Shown here in pieces: positions 34,779 to 44,239 of a DNA stretch of 64,000 bases (position 1 is the stretch's first letter; each line of letters begins with the position of its first letter). The stretch is from Huiozyma naganishii CBS 8797 (taxonomy: Eukaryota; Ascomycota; Saccharomycetes; Saccharomycetales; Saccharomycetaceae). Where the stretch lies: contig NC_035927.1 in NCBI RefSeq assembly GCF_000348985.1, forward strand, positions 620,001 through 684,000. Reading direction: 5' to 3'. The translations under genes and the position numbers were made by a program. The notes under the pieces were generated by a model, which saw only the letters and a program-made list of their open reading frames with translations, was not told the origin of the DNA and did not search any database.

Positions 34779-35633
34779 TTACTCTGCTTTCAGTATATAC
34801 CGTGCTGTGGCACTGTCTCTCTCGTTAAAACTCTCCTCGATGCTCTGCAATCTGCTACGTGCCAGCTGAACAAGCTCGTCTTTGCCTTTCATCTGCTTCG
34901 AGATCGTGTACACGAGCGACCATCCGCGCAGAAAGGTTTCGCTCAGTTCTACACTCCGCAGGGCATACTCCAGGGCACGGGACAGCTCCCCCGGGGCCCC
35001 GCTTTGCTCATGGACAACAGCACCTCGGCGAGCCGTGCAAAAGCGGAGTAGTTGAAGGGCATGAGACAAAAGCACCTGCTCAAAACAGTACGCGGCCTTC
35101 GACAGCTGACCCTGCGCGCACAAGTACTGGTCGCCCATGAACCACCACAGTTCCGCGTCCAGCGGGAACCGCTCCAGCAGCGCGCCCACTTGTTCGATCA
35201 TCTGCGGCGAGCCCTCCTCGAGCCCGCGCGCCGCCAGCAGCCGCTTCGACAGGAACACGTAGCTCGCCGGGTCCGTGCTGTACTCGTACTCGTCCTGCAG
35301 CAGCTTCGTGTAGTACCCAACGGCGTCCTCGCCGTCACTCTGCAGCAAAGTCGCGTACATCGCTTGCACTTTCGGGGAATTGACCCCCAAATTGTCCCTA
35401 CACCGGTGAAAAACACTCAATGCCTCCTTATCTGCACCACTCAGAACACATAGGTAGAAGTGCATCTCCAACAGCGCCAGCAGCTGCACTTTGGACAGCG
35501 CACGGTCCCCACGGGACAGGTACGCTTTGACGTCCCCCTGCAAACGGACTATCTCGCCCGCGGACAGCCGAAAATACACCCGTCCGGCGGCCACAGTCAA
35601 CAACCGCTCCCGCATCAGCCCGAGATCAAACAT
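34779..35633 (-). CDS. EMC2: ER membrane complex subunit 2
   Basis: 284-aa cytosolic TPR protein that caps the EMC insertase, which inserts tail-anchored and multipass proteins into the ER. The chain is helical throughout with TPR-like units such as DAELWWFMGDQYLCAQGQLS and KAAYCFEQVLL. The start is the ATG at 35633 (the codon before it is GTG). Length is near S. cerevisiae Emc2 (292, YJR088C). Divergent from TIF5 with a 200-nt shared promoter. Confidence 0.88.
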   Translation of the reverse strand: MFDLGLMRERLLTVAAGRVYFRLSAGEIVRLQGDVKAYLSRGDRALSKVQLLALLEMHFYLCVLSGADKEALSVFHRCRDNLGVNSPKVQAMYATLLQSDGEDAVGYYTKLLQDEYEYSTDPASYVFLSKRLLAARGLEEGSPQMIEQVGALLERFPLDAELWWFMGDQYLCAQGQLSKAAYCFEQVLLSHALQLLRFCTARRGAVVHEQSGAPGELSRALEYALRSVELSETFLRGWSLVYTISKQMKGKDELVQLARSRLQSIEESFNERDSATARYILKAE

Positions 35634-35727
35634 CACACACTCAATCGACCTTCAAACGCTCGTCTCACCCTCCAACATCAACACGTCGCAGGCGTCGGTC
35701 ATCGCAAAGAAGTCGTTTCTTTAAAAG

Positions 35728-35746
35728 TGAAAAATTTTCGATGAAG
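35728..35746 (+). promoter_or_regulatory. RRPE and PAC-like elements upstream of TIF5
   Basis: TGAAAAATTTT (35728-35738, RRPE) followed directly by CGATGAAG (35739-35746), a near match to PAC. This pair marks growth-regulated ribosome-biogenesis and translation genes. It lies 89-107 nt before the TIF5 ATG and between two divergent genes. Confidence 0.6.
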
Positions 35747-35834
35747 TTTTCGACGTTCACTACAAGAACAGTTTTAAAGACAGGACAGCAAAGTACCGAG
35801 ACCAGTCTACCTCACGCATTGATACCGAGCCGAC

Positions 35835-37046
35835 ATGTCCGTTAACATTTGCAGAGACAACCATGATCCCTTTTACCGTTACAAAATGCCCCCACTGCAG
35901 GCGAAAGTGGAGGGTCGTGGTAACGGTATCAAGACCGCCGTGCTGAACGTCGCTGACGTGGCCAGGGCTCTGAACCGTCCCGCTCCATACATCGTTAAGT
36001 ACTTTGGATTTGAGCTTGGTGCGCAAACTTCCATCTCCGTGGACAAGGATAGATACCTTGTGAACGGTGTCCACGAGCCCGCGAAGTTGCAGGACGTCCT
36101 GGACGGGTTCATTAACAAGTTTGTGCTGTGTGGGTCGTGTAAGAACCCGGAGACGGAAATCGTTATTACGAAGGACAACGATCTCGTCAGGGACTGTAAA
36201 GCATGTGGGAAAAGGACGCCCATGGACTTGAGACACAAGTTGTCGTCGTTCATCTTGAAGAACCCTCCAGAGGCCATGGACTCTGGGTCCAAGAAGAAGA
36301 AGAAGGCTGCGACCGCGTCCGCTAACGTGCGTGGTGGTGGGGTTTCCATTAGTGATATCGCACAGGGGACCGCGGGTGCCTCCGATTCGTCCCCAGCGGG
36401 CGAAGGCGATGATGACGACGACGAGTTGGCCCGTCAGATCAACGCCGCGGCGTCCAAGCTGGAGAAGATCGAGGTCAAGGACGACGAGTGGGCTCTGGAC
36501 ATGTCAGAGGAGGCGATCAGGAGACGTGCCAAGGAGTCCGAGGCGAATGCGGGCACCCTTGACCCTGAGATGAAACTACTTGACGATTTTGGTGAGTGGG
36601 TCGTCTCGCAGAAGGAGACCCCCTCGGACGTCGAGATCTACAAGAAGGCCGCAGAACTGGACGTCTTGAAGGACCCAAAGATCGGTTGCGTCATCGCCCA
36701 GTGTCTCTTCGACGAGGACATCGTCAACGAAATCGAACCCCACAGCGCATTGTTCACCAAGTTGTTCGTCTCGCCAGAATACGAGAGAAACTTCCTTGGT
36801 GGGATCGAGAGATTCCTAGGACTAGAACACAAGGAGTTGATCCCACAGCTACCAAAGATCCTCATCCAGTGTTACAACAATGATATCGTCTCCGAGAAGG
36901 AAATCATGAAATTTGGGACCAAATCGTCAAAGAAATTCGTCCCCAAGGAAGTCTCCAAAAAGGTCCGTAGAGCAGCAAAACCCTTCATCACATGGTTGGA
37001 AACTGCCGAGTCTGAGGACGAGGACGAAAGCGATAACGACGATTAG
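35835..37046 (+). CDS. TIF5: Translation initiation factor eIF5
   Basis: 403-aa GTPase-activating protein for eIF2 in the 43S complex. N-terminal domain with the arginine region near the start (MSVNICRDNHDPFYRYKMP) and zinc ribbon CGSC...CKACG; lysine-rich linker; C-terminal W2/HEAT domain with acidic-aromatic boxes and an acidic end (ESEDEDESDNDD). Length equals S. cerevisiae (405). YPR041W orthologue. Confidence 0.97.
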   Translation: MSVNICRDNHDPFYRYKMPPLQAKVEGRGNGIKTAVLNVADVARALNRPAPYIVKYFGFELGAQTSISVDKDRYLVNGVHEPAKLQDVLDGFINKFVLCGSCKNPETEIVITKDNDLVRDCKACGKRTPMDLRHKLSSFILKNPPEAMDSGSKKKKKAATASANVRGGGVSISDIAQGTAGASDSSPAGEGDDDDDELARQINAAASKLEKIEVKDDEWALDMSEEAIRRRAKESEANAGTLDPEMKLLDDFGEWVVSQKETPSDVEIYKKAAELDVLKDPKIGCVIAQCLFDEDIVNEIEPHSALFTKLFVSPEYERNFLGGIERFLGLEHKELIPQLPKILIQCYNNDIVSEKEIMKFGTKSSKKFVPKEVSKKVRRAAKPFITWLETAESEDEDESDNDD

Positions 37047-37350
37047 ACAAAGGAACCACAACTCTTTGTCCATTAGACATCTAGACGTTATCAAATGCAA
37101 TACACATACACACACATATATATATTATTAGTACAACTTGTAAAAGAGGAGACAGAAGTCATCGCATCCTATCTGACTCCTCTATCTTTAGCGATTGATG
37201 AATTGTGTTTAAATGAATTAATCTGAACAGCTTATATACAATTACGTGAACGCACCCTAAAGCGGTTGCTATTATCACGGTTAACGTGTATTGTCTATAA
37301 AATCAGCAGCAAACACTTTGTTATGCACGAGTGTTGGAGAAATGTACTGT
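37047..37350. other. TIF5-FLR1 convergent spacer
   Basis: 304 nt between convergent genes. A CACACATATATATAT-type run near 37105-37127 probably serves 3'-end formation. Nothing else is seen. Confidence 0.4.
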
Positions 37351-38997
37351 CTAATCCTTAAATCTGGACTTGGCACGCAACGCTGGACCATACTTGTAAA
37401 GAACGAATGGGATTGCGGCCAAAAACATTGTGATGAAACCAACCAAGGATGACCCCCAGCCAACTGGGTAACCATCAATAGCCAAGTTGTCGTACATCGC
37501 CTTACCGAACAATGGGAATGCACAAGCGAAAACGGCACGACAAAACCCGTTCCCTGCGAATACCGAAGCTACGTATTTTGGGTAACATACACTCAAGTAT
37601 GCGAATGAAGCTTGGAAAAGGTTGAACACTGCAATGACAAAGATACCTTCCGCAATGATCGGAACAATCCAATGCGTATTGGCTGCCCAGCCAAACAAAA
37701 ACAATGCACATGGTAAACACCAACTGACACACATAGCTAGCAGTAGGAATGTTTCCGGGGTTCCTTCGCCTTTCTCAAACCTAGGACCTAAAACTTTGGC
37801 CAAGAAGAGCAATAATAGAGCGTACGCGAATATGCAACCAACGCAGAATCCAAAATAAGCTACACCCATTTCAACAAGAGTGAATTTGTATAACCCGATG
37901 AAGACAATGGGGAACGCCTCAAAGAACAAGTAGAATGCACCGTAACATAACGCAATGTATAAGTCGAAGGCCATAATGATGGGCTCTAGCAGTATCATCT
38001 TGATGGGTCTGTAAAGCGTGGTAATCAAAAACTGCTTCGGCTCAATAGCACTGTCAATCCGCTCCTGTGTAGTGTAGTACCTATCGTCACCCGTTTGCTT
38101 TCTTAATCTTCTGGCACGACGGGATAAAATATTGTTTGCTGAAGTCTCTGGAAAACAGATGACAAATAAAATCAAACTAGCACCACACATCCACAGCATT
38201 AACCAGAAGATCCATCTCCAATTTTTGGCGACAACCATGGCTGCACCTAACAATGGAGCCAATACTGGTGCGGCAACTGCCCCAATAGCCCAAAGACCAA
38301 TTAAAACGGGACGCCATTTAGCCTCTACTATATCACCCATAGTGGCACCACCCGTGGCTAACGATGGGGAGCATAGAATACCAGAAAAAAACCTTAGGAC
38401 GACTAACCCACCAATGTTCTTTACTGTGGCACAACCAACTTGGAACACCATGAAGAGGAAGAATGTGTATATATAAATTTGTTGCCTGCCGAATTTCGCA
38501 ACTTCAGACAGAGGGGAAAATATGATTGGACCCAGTCCGTAGCCGAGAACGTACATGGATAGGTTTAAAGTGGCTGTGACATGACCGACGTGGAAATCCT
38601 TTTGAATTTCCTCCTGCCCTGGTGTATAAATAGAGGATCCCATATACGTCAAACATGTTAGAAGCATAATTTGGATCACTAGGAATATTTTTTTGGCCAT
38701 TGTCCAATTGACAGGGTAATCTGGGTCCTGGGGACCGTACCAGTCTACTAGGAACGGGTCTGTTCCATTCTTCTGAAGAACGGAACCGTATTCGCCTTGT
38801 CCATCTGCAGCACCTGTAGAATCCTCGCCACTTCCTGAACTAGACAAAGAGTCCTGGCCCATATTTGTCACCTGTTTCTCCAGGTCACTTTCACTATTGG
38901 CGGTCTGACCCTCAGGAAGGGGCTCGTGTATGTGAACGACGTTGAAATATTCCAACACATCCATCAGAAACGTGTTTTTAACAAATATGGAGGTCAT
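37351..38997 (-). CDS. FLR1: Multidrug exporter of the major facilitator superfamily
   Basis: 548 aa, the same length as S. cerevisiae Flr1, a DHA1-type plasma-membrane H+ antiporter for fluconazole, benomyl and other drugs. Polar N-terminus, then 12 membrane segments. Diagnostic blocks include QIMLLTCLTYMGSSIYTPGQ, LNLSMYVLGYGLGPIIFSPL and CYPKYVASVFAGNGFCRAVF. In S. cerevisiae the gene is YBR008C, far from TIF5, so this is a relocated copy or a lineage-specific insertion between TIF5 and PUF2/JSN1. An inverted CGG-type element lies in its promoter. Confidence 0.9.
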   Translation of the reverse strand: MTSIFVKNTFLMDVLEYFNVVHIHEPLPEGQTANSESDLEKQVTNMGQDSLSSSGSGEDSTGAADGQGEYGSVLQKNGTDPFLVDWYGPQDPDYPVNWTMAKKIFLVIQIMLLTCLTYMGSSIYTPGQEEIQKDFHVGHVTATLNLSMYVLGYGLGPIIFSPLSEVAKFGRQQIYIYTFFLFMVFQVGCATVKNIGGLVVLRFFSGILCSPSLATGGATMGDIVEAKWRPVLIGLWAIGAVAAPVLAPLLGAAMVVAKNWRWIFWLMLWMCGASLILFVICFPETSANNILSRRARRLRKQTGDDRYYTTQERIDSAIEPKQFLITTLYRPIKMILLEPIIMAFDLYIALCYGAFYLFFEAFPIVFIGLYKFTLVEMGVAYFGFCVGCIFAYALLLLFLAKVLGPRFEKGEGTPETFLLLAMCVSWCLPCALFLFGWAANTHWIVPIIAEGIFVIAVFNLFQASFAYLSVCYPKYVASVFAGNGFCRAVFACAFPLFGKAMYDNLAIDGYPVGWGSSLVGFITMFLAAIPFVLYKYGPALRAKSRFKD

Positions 38998-39320
38998 ATT
39001 TGCGACTTAGTGATGGCGTAGGCGAGGTCGGGGTGGGAATGGTTCTGTACATCCAACACTTTACCAACGATTTCGACTGAATCTTGAACACCACCTCATT
39101 TTATATCCTTCCTGAGGCAAGCAGAGGTCGCAGAGGTCAAAGTAAGGGCCATCTCTGCTTACCAAATACCTGGCGGATATGTGCCGAACTTCCGTCGCAT
39201 ATCCGTCAGACACCCGATTCCCGTGTTACGACCGCGCGATGGCCGCCTTTTTCTATTGTCTAAAATCTTAGTTTTTCCGTTTAAAGTTAAGCCGTAAATT
39301 TTTTCCCCTTTTCCGTGGAT
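38998..39320. other. FLR1 promoter
   Basis: 323 nt. Holds two copies of GCAGAGGTC in tandem (39121-39139) and an inverted repeat with arms GGCGGATATG (39172-39181) and CATATCCGTC (39198-39207). No consensus Yap1 site (TTACTAA/TTAGTAA) is present, unlike what is known for S. cerevisiae FLR1. Confidence 0.55.
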
Positions 39321-41516
39321 CTAAGACGGGTTATTACATTCTTCAGTTAACCGGTGGTAATGCTGCGAGGAGTCCTCGGCGAGGACGGAGCTGATCCGCT
39401 GAAGGACAAGTTGCTTAGTCATTGCGTCTAGCACTAAGCGGGAGGTAACCATTTTGTAGATGCAGCGGGAGCCTTGCAACGTGTGATCGCGGAGAACGTA
39501 GCGTAGAGTGTCCAGGTTATGCGGATTTTGCAGCTCGAAAATTGTCTCCAGGATCAACTGCTTGCATGTATCGTTGCCCCTTGAATTGAGGATCTTGAGG
39601 ATGGTGAGAGACCCTAGTTTATGGCAGCACAGTTCCCCCAAATAGGAAAGGATGTGATTGGTCAGCATTTCGTACCGTTTTGGAAGATGGCACGTATCGA
39701 GCAGCCATGTGATCAGTAGCGCCCCGTTGTGGTCGATTATCAGGTATTGCCCATACTGTATGATGGCGCTGCTCACTGCGGCTATCTGACTTTGTACAAT
39801 CCCCTCTGTGGACTCCAGGCACGCTCTTACTGCACGTGCACCATACCTGTTGGAACAAACGTTCCAGAAATTAACTAGTACATTGTCAAAGATGAACTGG
39901 TTCCATGGATATCCCAGCTTAATCGTTTCCTGGATAACGTAATTGCCAAACTGATCATTCGAGAGCGAGGTACAGTAAAGTTCAATGCCCCTTGATATCA
40001 TTTGTTTGCTTCTGGCGGTGTTTGCTAGCTTGATCACTTTCTGACACACCCAGGTACCAGATTTATGAATGCCAAATAAGCTCAGGTAATCGGCAAGTTT
40101 CCTCAAAATAATGTCCCTAATAACGGTACCGCATTTATCGTATAGCCGTTGCACAATAGTGTTCCCCAAATAGTCCAAACTCAGTTCAGGCAACTCGTCG
40201 AGCATTACAAGAGCCAGCTGTTCGATCTCCAAAGTGCTCATCAAATTGTTGTCCAAGGATTTACGAATCTCCCGCAATTTTGGTGTTTGGAACTGTTTAT
40301 GAGGTACTGCGTCAGGCATTGGGGCAAACTGGCCCATGTTATTACACGGTTTCATAGAAAGTAAACGGCTAATGTTCACCTTAGCACCTAGTTCATCCAA
40401 GGTATGTTGCAATGGTTTGGCCAACTGCGCCAACGACGGAGGAGGTAATGGAAATGGACATGTCTCTGGTCCGCTGTTTGAAGCTGATAGGTGCGGTCTT
40501 ATAACGCTGTTTGAATTGTATTGGTCCACAAAGATCGGGATTCGCATACCGTTAGGGTGCAGTTGAAACTTAACAGTACCATTATAAACAAGATCATGAG
40601 TCATGGAACGTGGTGCCGCGATTGACTGTGATTCCGTTGGGGAATATGACAAAATTCGGGCAAAAGTTATCCTTGAGGGAACACCGACAATACTGATCTC
40701 TTTGTCTTGCATTGTCTCCAACGCGAGAATTGCACTTTCGACGCTTTCAAACTCGATGATGGCCATAAACAGATTCTGCAGTGTCCTTACTGAGACAATC
40801 TTACCAAACTGAGAAAATAAAGTACCTAATACGACGCTTGTCATGTTCATTGCGTTCGACCACATCACGGATTGTGTTTGCATGGGGAATATATTGGACA
40901 CAGCAATTGTCGAGGTAGGTATCAACGTTGCCGTTAAATTTGCGGGCGGCACATTTTTCTGATTCGTAGTAATCCAGTTCAAGCTTGTAGGGTCCACATC
41001 ATCCTGAAATATGGGCAGCGCTGAGGGCATAGACTCGTAGGTTGCCATGGATTGAGATCTTTTCCTTCCAATATCCTCAGACCATATTGAATTTTCACTG
41101 TATGTGGACTCCGTTTTCATCAGATTAGGTAAATTCAAACCCCACTGAACTGGGACGGTATTAGTTCTTTGTCGAGACCGAGTTACTGGAGACTCCAAAA
41201 TTGTGTTGCTGCCAGAGGGAAAATTCACCAAGGGAGTAGCATTGCTCGTACCAGCAGCTCCTAGCGGGGTACCAGAACCGCCCATAATGTCCCCATTACC
41301 CAGAAAATCGTGGGGATTCGAAATAACCTCATTATTTATCACAGAACTCATTAATTTGTTCTCCCCGTCCATCTTTGGCTTATGGAATCTAGCACTTAGG
41401 GAACTCGGTAGAAAACTCGAAAATTTATCGGAAAATTTGCTGTTCGGGGTGGTAGGCGTCCCCCTGTAGGACCCCAACTTATGAGGCGTATCCCTCACAT
41501 CTGCTAACCCGTCCAT
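39321..41516 (-). CDS. JSN1: Pumilio-family RNA-binding protein with RRM (Jsn1/Puf2)
   Basis: 731 aa from the ATG at 41516; upstream the frame has no ATG before an in-frame stop. Domains: disordered N-terminus with HKLGSYRG, an RRM-like domain (FGKIVSVRTLQNLFMAIIEFESVESA, about residues 230-300) and a Pumilio repeat domain filling the C-terminal 300 residues. It binds mRNAs for membrane-associated proteins in S. cerevisiae. The protein stops soon after the repeats; S. cerevisiae Jsn1 and Puf2 are over 1,000 aa with long low-complexity tails. It is divergent from BUD4 like JSN1 (YJR091C), yet close to TIF5 like PUF2 (YPR042C). Confidence 0.88.
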   Translation of the reverse strand: MDGLADVRDTPHKLGSYRGTPTTPNSKFSDKFSSFLPSSLSARFHKPKMDGENKLMSSVINNEVISNPHDFLGNGDIMGGSGTPLGAAGTSNATPLVNFPSGSNTILESPVTRSRQRTNTVPVQWGLNLPNLMKTESTYSENSIWSEDIGRKRSQSMATYESMPSALPIFQDDVDPTSLNWITTNQKNVPPANLTATLIPTSTIAVSNIFPMQTQSVMWSNAMNMTSVVLGTLFSQFGKIVSVRTLQNLFMAIIEFESVESAILALETMQDKEISIVGVPSRITFARILSYSPTESQSIAAPRSMTHDLVYNGTVKFQLHPNGMRIPIFVDQYNSNSVIRPHLSASNSGPETCPFPLPPPSLAQLAKPLQHTLDELGAKVNISRLLSMKPCNNMGQFAPMPDAVPHKQFQTPKLREIRKSLDNNLMSTLEIEQLALVMLDELPELSLDYLGNTIVQRLYDKCGTVIRDIILRKLADYLSLFGIHKSGTWVCQKVIKLANTARSKQMISRGIELYCTSLSNDQFGNYVIQETIKLGYPWNQFIFDNVLVNFWNVCSNRYGARAVRACLESTEGIVQSQIAAVSSAIIQYGQYLIIDHNGALLITWLLDTCHLPKRYEMLTNHILSYLGELCCHKLGSLTILKILNSRGNDTCKQLILETIFELQNPHNLDTLRYVLRDHTLQGSRCIYKMVTSRLVLDAMTKQLVLQRISSVLAEDSSQHYHRLTEECNNPS

Positions 41517-41868
41517 GATTAGCCTTACAGACCTCTTGAATGTATTAGTCCTCTTGTTCTCAGAGTTCGAGGGACTCCGAATCTTCAATCGCCGTCCTCG
41601 AACTAGTTTTCTACATTCCGTATTAGGAGAATCTCTTATTTAAGCATAGTTTCGCCCTATTTGAGCGTCTAATGTCCCATTACAGTAATAGTTACTGGAT
41701 ACAGGCTATACATACCTAATTCGGGAAGTCGCTGGCCGAATGTCATAAAATGTAAACAAAACAAGATTTAATAGTATCGAATAAGAGCAAGAAATTCCTG
41801 AAACGTATAAAGCATCTGTTACAGGATTTGAGTATTGTCCAAACTGTTGAGCAGTAAATTAGAATTAC
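41517..41868. other. Divergent JSN1/BUD4 promoter
   Basis: 352 nt. Contains the Mcm1-like and forkhead-like sites described separately. The remainder is AT-rich without recognised motifs. Confidence 0.45.
41715..41760 (+). promoter_or_regulatory. Mcm1-like and forkhead-like sites upstream of BUD4
   Basis: CCTAATTCGG (41715-41724) fits the Mcm1 CC-N6-GG core with AT-rich centre, and TGTAAACAAA (41751-41760) fits the Fkh1/2 consensus, about 110-155 nt before the BUD4 ATG. BUD4 belongs to the Mcm1-Fkh2 CLB2 cluster in S. cerevisiae. The 26-nt gap between the sites is wider than usual. Confidence 0.5.
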
Positions 41869-43992
41869 ATGACTAGCATTGGGAAGCATCAAAGTAATGC
41901 CGAAGAGCTCATGGGCTCGCTCGTCCAAGAGATCGATAACGAATTGAGTTTACAAGTCTCTAATGCAATATCGCAACCAGAAGCCAATGGGATAGGAGAC
42001 GATACGATGGCCATGTTAGCCCATTTCAATACAAAGGAGAGTGAGAGTAGGGCCACACGAGTAACTTCCCAAGTGAATAAAATGGTACAGGAAATAGAAG
42101 CTGTACAGGGTAATAATCTACCCCCACTGGAGAGCCAAAAACCAATGTTCAGGGCAAGCTCGCTCGCCCAATTGTTGAATACGAGCGTAAACGAGCAACA
42201 AAACTCTACAATGGATTCTTCAAGTAAAGAAAATATAGAGTGGAGAGTGAGCAGTACTGCAGCAGAGACACCTGTAAATTCTCAATTTTCCATCGAATCA
42301 CCCTCGACCACCGTTCACACGACGGATTCAAGAAATCATGTAGCATCACCGTTCCATCAATTGGGGTCAACTAAAAGTGCGCTGATTTTGCCGCCAAAAC
42401 AACAAGCGAGTATTTCCGTAGCCGCAGCTCAAAAAAACCGAGATAGATTATCTATTCTGTCCTCCATATCATCTGCAGATGCCGAGTCGTTATGGACAAT
42501 GGATGCTGAGTGTGACACAGAGGAGTTGGCCAATCCAGTGAACTTACAATATGAAAAGACGAGATCGAAAGTCCAAAGGCCTCGTCTTGTTAGCATGGCC
42601 CATACTAGCGAGCCAAATAGCAAAGTTGATAAAGAGGATGATAATACGCTAAGCGACTTAGAAACAGATTTGAGGAATGAGTTTGGCAAAAGCTTTGTCG
42701 ACATGTTCAACGTCTTTGATGAGGACCATAGTATTTTATCAAAGGCCAGTAGCGAAACATCGATGGAGGATAATGCTGAGGCTCAAAATACACCATCGAC
42801 ACGGTTTGCGTCACCGATGATTGTTCCACAGCATGTTTCGAGCCCATTCAAAGTAGTAAATTCCCCTCGGAAAGTATTGGGCACATCTCCTATCAAACAA
42901 GCCATTGCACCGGTAGAGGAAATGCTTCCAATTTGCGGTAGTCCCAAAAACATTTCACAAGAAACACCTGTGGTGAAGAAAGAGCCTTTGGTAAATTTCG
43001 GAACGTTATATCTAAGATTATTGGATCTCGGCAAGTTTAATCTCGAAGGGATCAAATACCGAAACGCGAAATACTCGCTTCATCTGAACCTTGGAGGAAG
43101 AACAAAACAAGTATCCAAAGACGTCCCGTTCCCTGCTTCTGGGAAAATCGATATTCAAAAAGAATTAAGTTTCGTGATTGATGAGACATTCAAAGCCAAT
43201 ACCAAATTCCAACTAACTATGATCTTAAAGTACGATCGTTTGCAGGACCAGACAATAGAGGTTGTCAAAAAAGTTCCTCTAGGTAAAAAGACACTTTTTG
43301 GAAAGAGGAAATACGTTTATGAAAAGAAAGTTGTCTACCAACCTGTTGAATTCGACACTTGGGACAATATTATGGGGCCTCAGAAGCAGTACGGTATTTG
43401 TACATTTCAAGTTGACGAAGAATTTTTGGTAAAAGCAAAATTCAAGGATTTTCTTTCTCAGCAACAACTTCGTAACGAGTGGACCAAAGAATATGCGTCT
43501 TATAAGGTAGGACTTTTGACGGTTGAGGCTTGCTTTATAGAGAGAACCTCGAATGAAGAATGCATTCCAGATCATTCTGATCGGGCGCACCGTATCGTAG
43601 AAAAATACATGAAACAATGTTCCGTAACGCATGACGGGTATTTACTACAGGAAGGTGGGGATTTACCTATGGGGATTTTGAAGAAAAGGTATTTCATTTT
43701 GCATGGTACAAAATTGATAGGACATCATGAGAACTCACATTCTCCTGTTATCGAAATCAATCTTTTGAACGCTGCAGAAGTGACGAGTTCGTTAGATAAT
43801 AAAATTACGAGGAATTTCACGGACGCGATCTTATTTGGTACTAGTCTCACGGTACATTTTCAAGACGGGGCACGTATAACGTTGATATGTGGAACAACGA
43901 ATGAAGAGATAGATAAATGGTACTATGCGCTAAGCGAAGTCATTGCCTTGAATATTGCTCGCCAGCCGTGGGTAAAATCGTTGGCCAGCTGA
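41869..43992 (+). CDS. BUD4: Bud-site selection protein, short anillin-like form
   Basis: 707 aa. Bud4 marks the septin ring at the mother-bud neck for axial budding. The C-terminal half is well formed: an anillin-like region (about 370-580) and a PH domain from about 588 (DGYLLQEGGDLPMGILKKRYF) to the end, closing with ARQPWVKSLAS. The N-terminal half is disordered and much shorter than in S. cerevisiae, where the protein is 1,447 aa. The frame is clean and starts at a proper ATG, so the shortness looks real rather than a break. Adjacent to JSN1 as in S. cerevisiae. Confidence 0.88.
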   Translation: MTSIGKHQSNAEELMGSLVQEIDNELSLQVSNAISQPEANGIGDDTMAMLAHFNTKESESRATRVTSQVNKMVQEIEAVQGNNLPPLESQKPMFRASSLAQLLNTSVNEQQNSTMDSSSKENIEWRVSSTAAETPVNSQFSIESPSTTVHTTDSRNHVASPFHQLGSTKSALILPPKQQASISVAAAQKNRDRLSILSSISSADAESLWTMDAECDTEELANPVNLQYEKTRSKVQRPRLVSMAHTSEPNSKVDKEDDNTLSDLETDLRNEFGKSFVDMFNVFDEDHSILSKASSETSMEDNAEAQNTPSTRFASPMIVPQHVSSPFKVVNSPRKVLGTSPIKQAIAPVEEMLPICGSPKNISQETPVVKKEPLVNFGTLYLRLLDLGKFNLEGIKYRNAKYSLHLNLGGRTKQVSKDVPFPASGKIDIQKELSFVIDETFKANTKFQLTMILKYDRLQDQTIEVVKKVPLGKKTLFGKRKYVYEKKVVYQPVEFDTWDNIMGPQKQYGICTFQVDEEFLVKAKFKDFLSQQQLRNEWTKEYASYKVGLLTVEACFIERTSNEECIPDHSDRAHRIVEKYMKQCSVTHDGYLLQEGGDLPMGILKKRYFILHGTKLIGHHENSHSPVIEINLLNAAEVTSSLDNKITRNFTDAILFGTSLTVHFQDGARITLICGTTNEEIDKWYYALSEVIALNIARQPWVKSLAS

Positions 43993-44039
43993 GAAGTAAT
44001 GCATGGATGGGGACAAGATGAATTTGTGACTGCTGTGAA

Positions 44040-44050
44040 CATCCGTACAT
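44040..44050. promoter_or_regulatory. Rap1 site of RPL43
   Basis: CATCCGTACAT fully matches the Rap1 consensus (CAYCCRTRCAY) 190 nt before the proposed RPL43 start codon, a normal spacing for ribosomal-protein promoters. Confidence 0.75.
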
Positions 44051-44239
44051 GTTGCACTTCCGAATGACTGCCATTTTTAAAATTTCTGTTTTAGGAAATT
44101 TGTTTCTTCAGAACGAAATGGAAAAGTCGACGCAGAACGAACATTGAAAATTTCATTAAATATATCAATTTCAGTGTGGTTAGTAACTTCCACAGTGTGT
44201 ACTGTTCAATAGAGGGAGTAGCAATACAAGTGACGCAAA

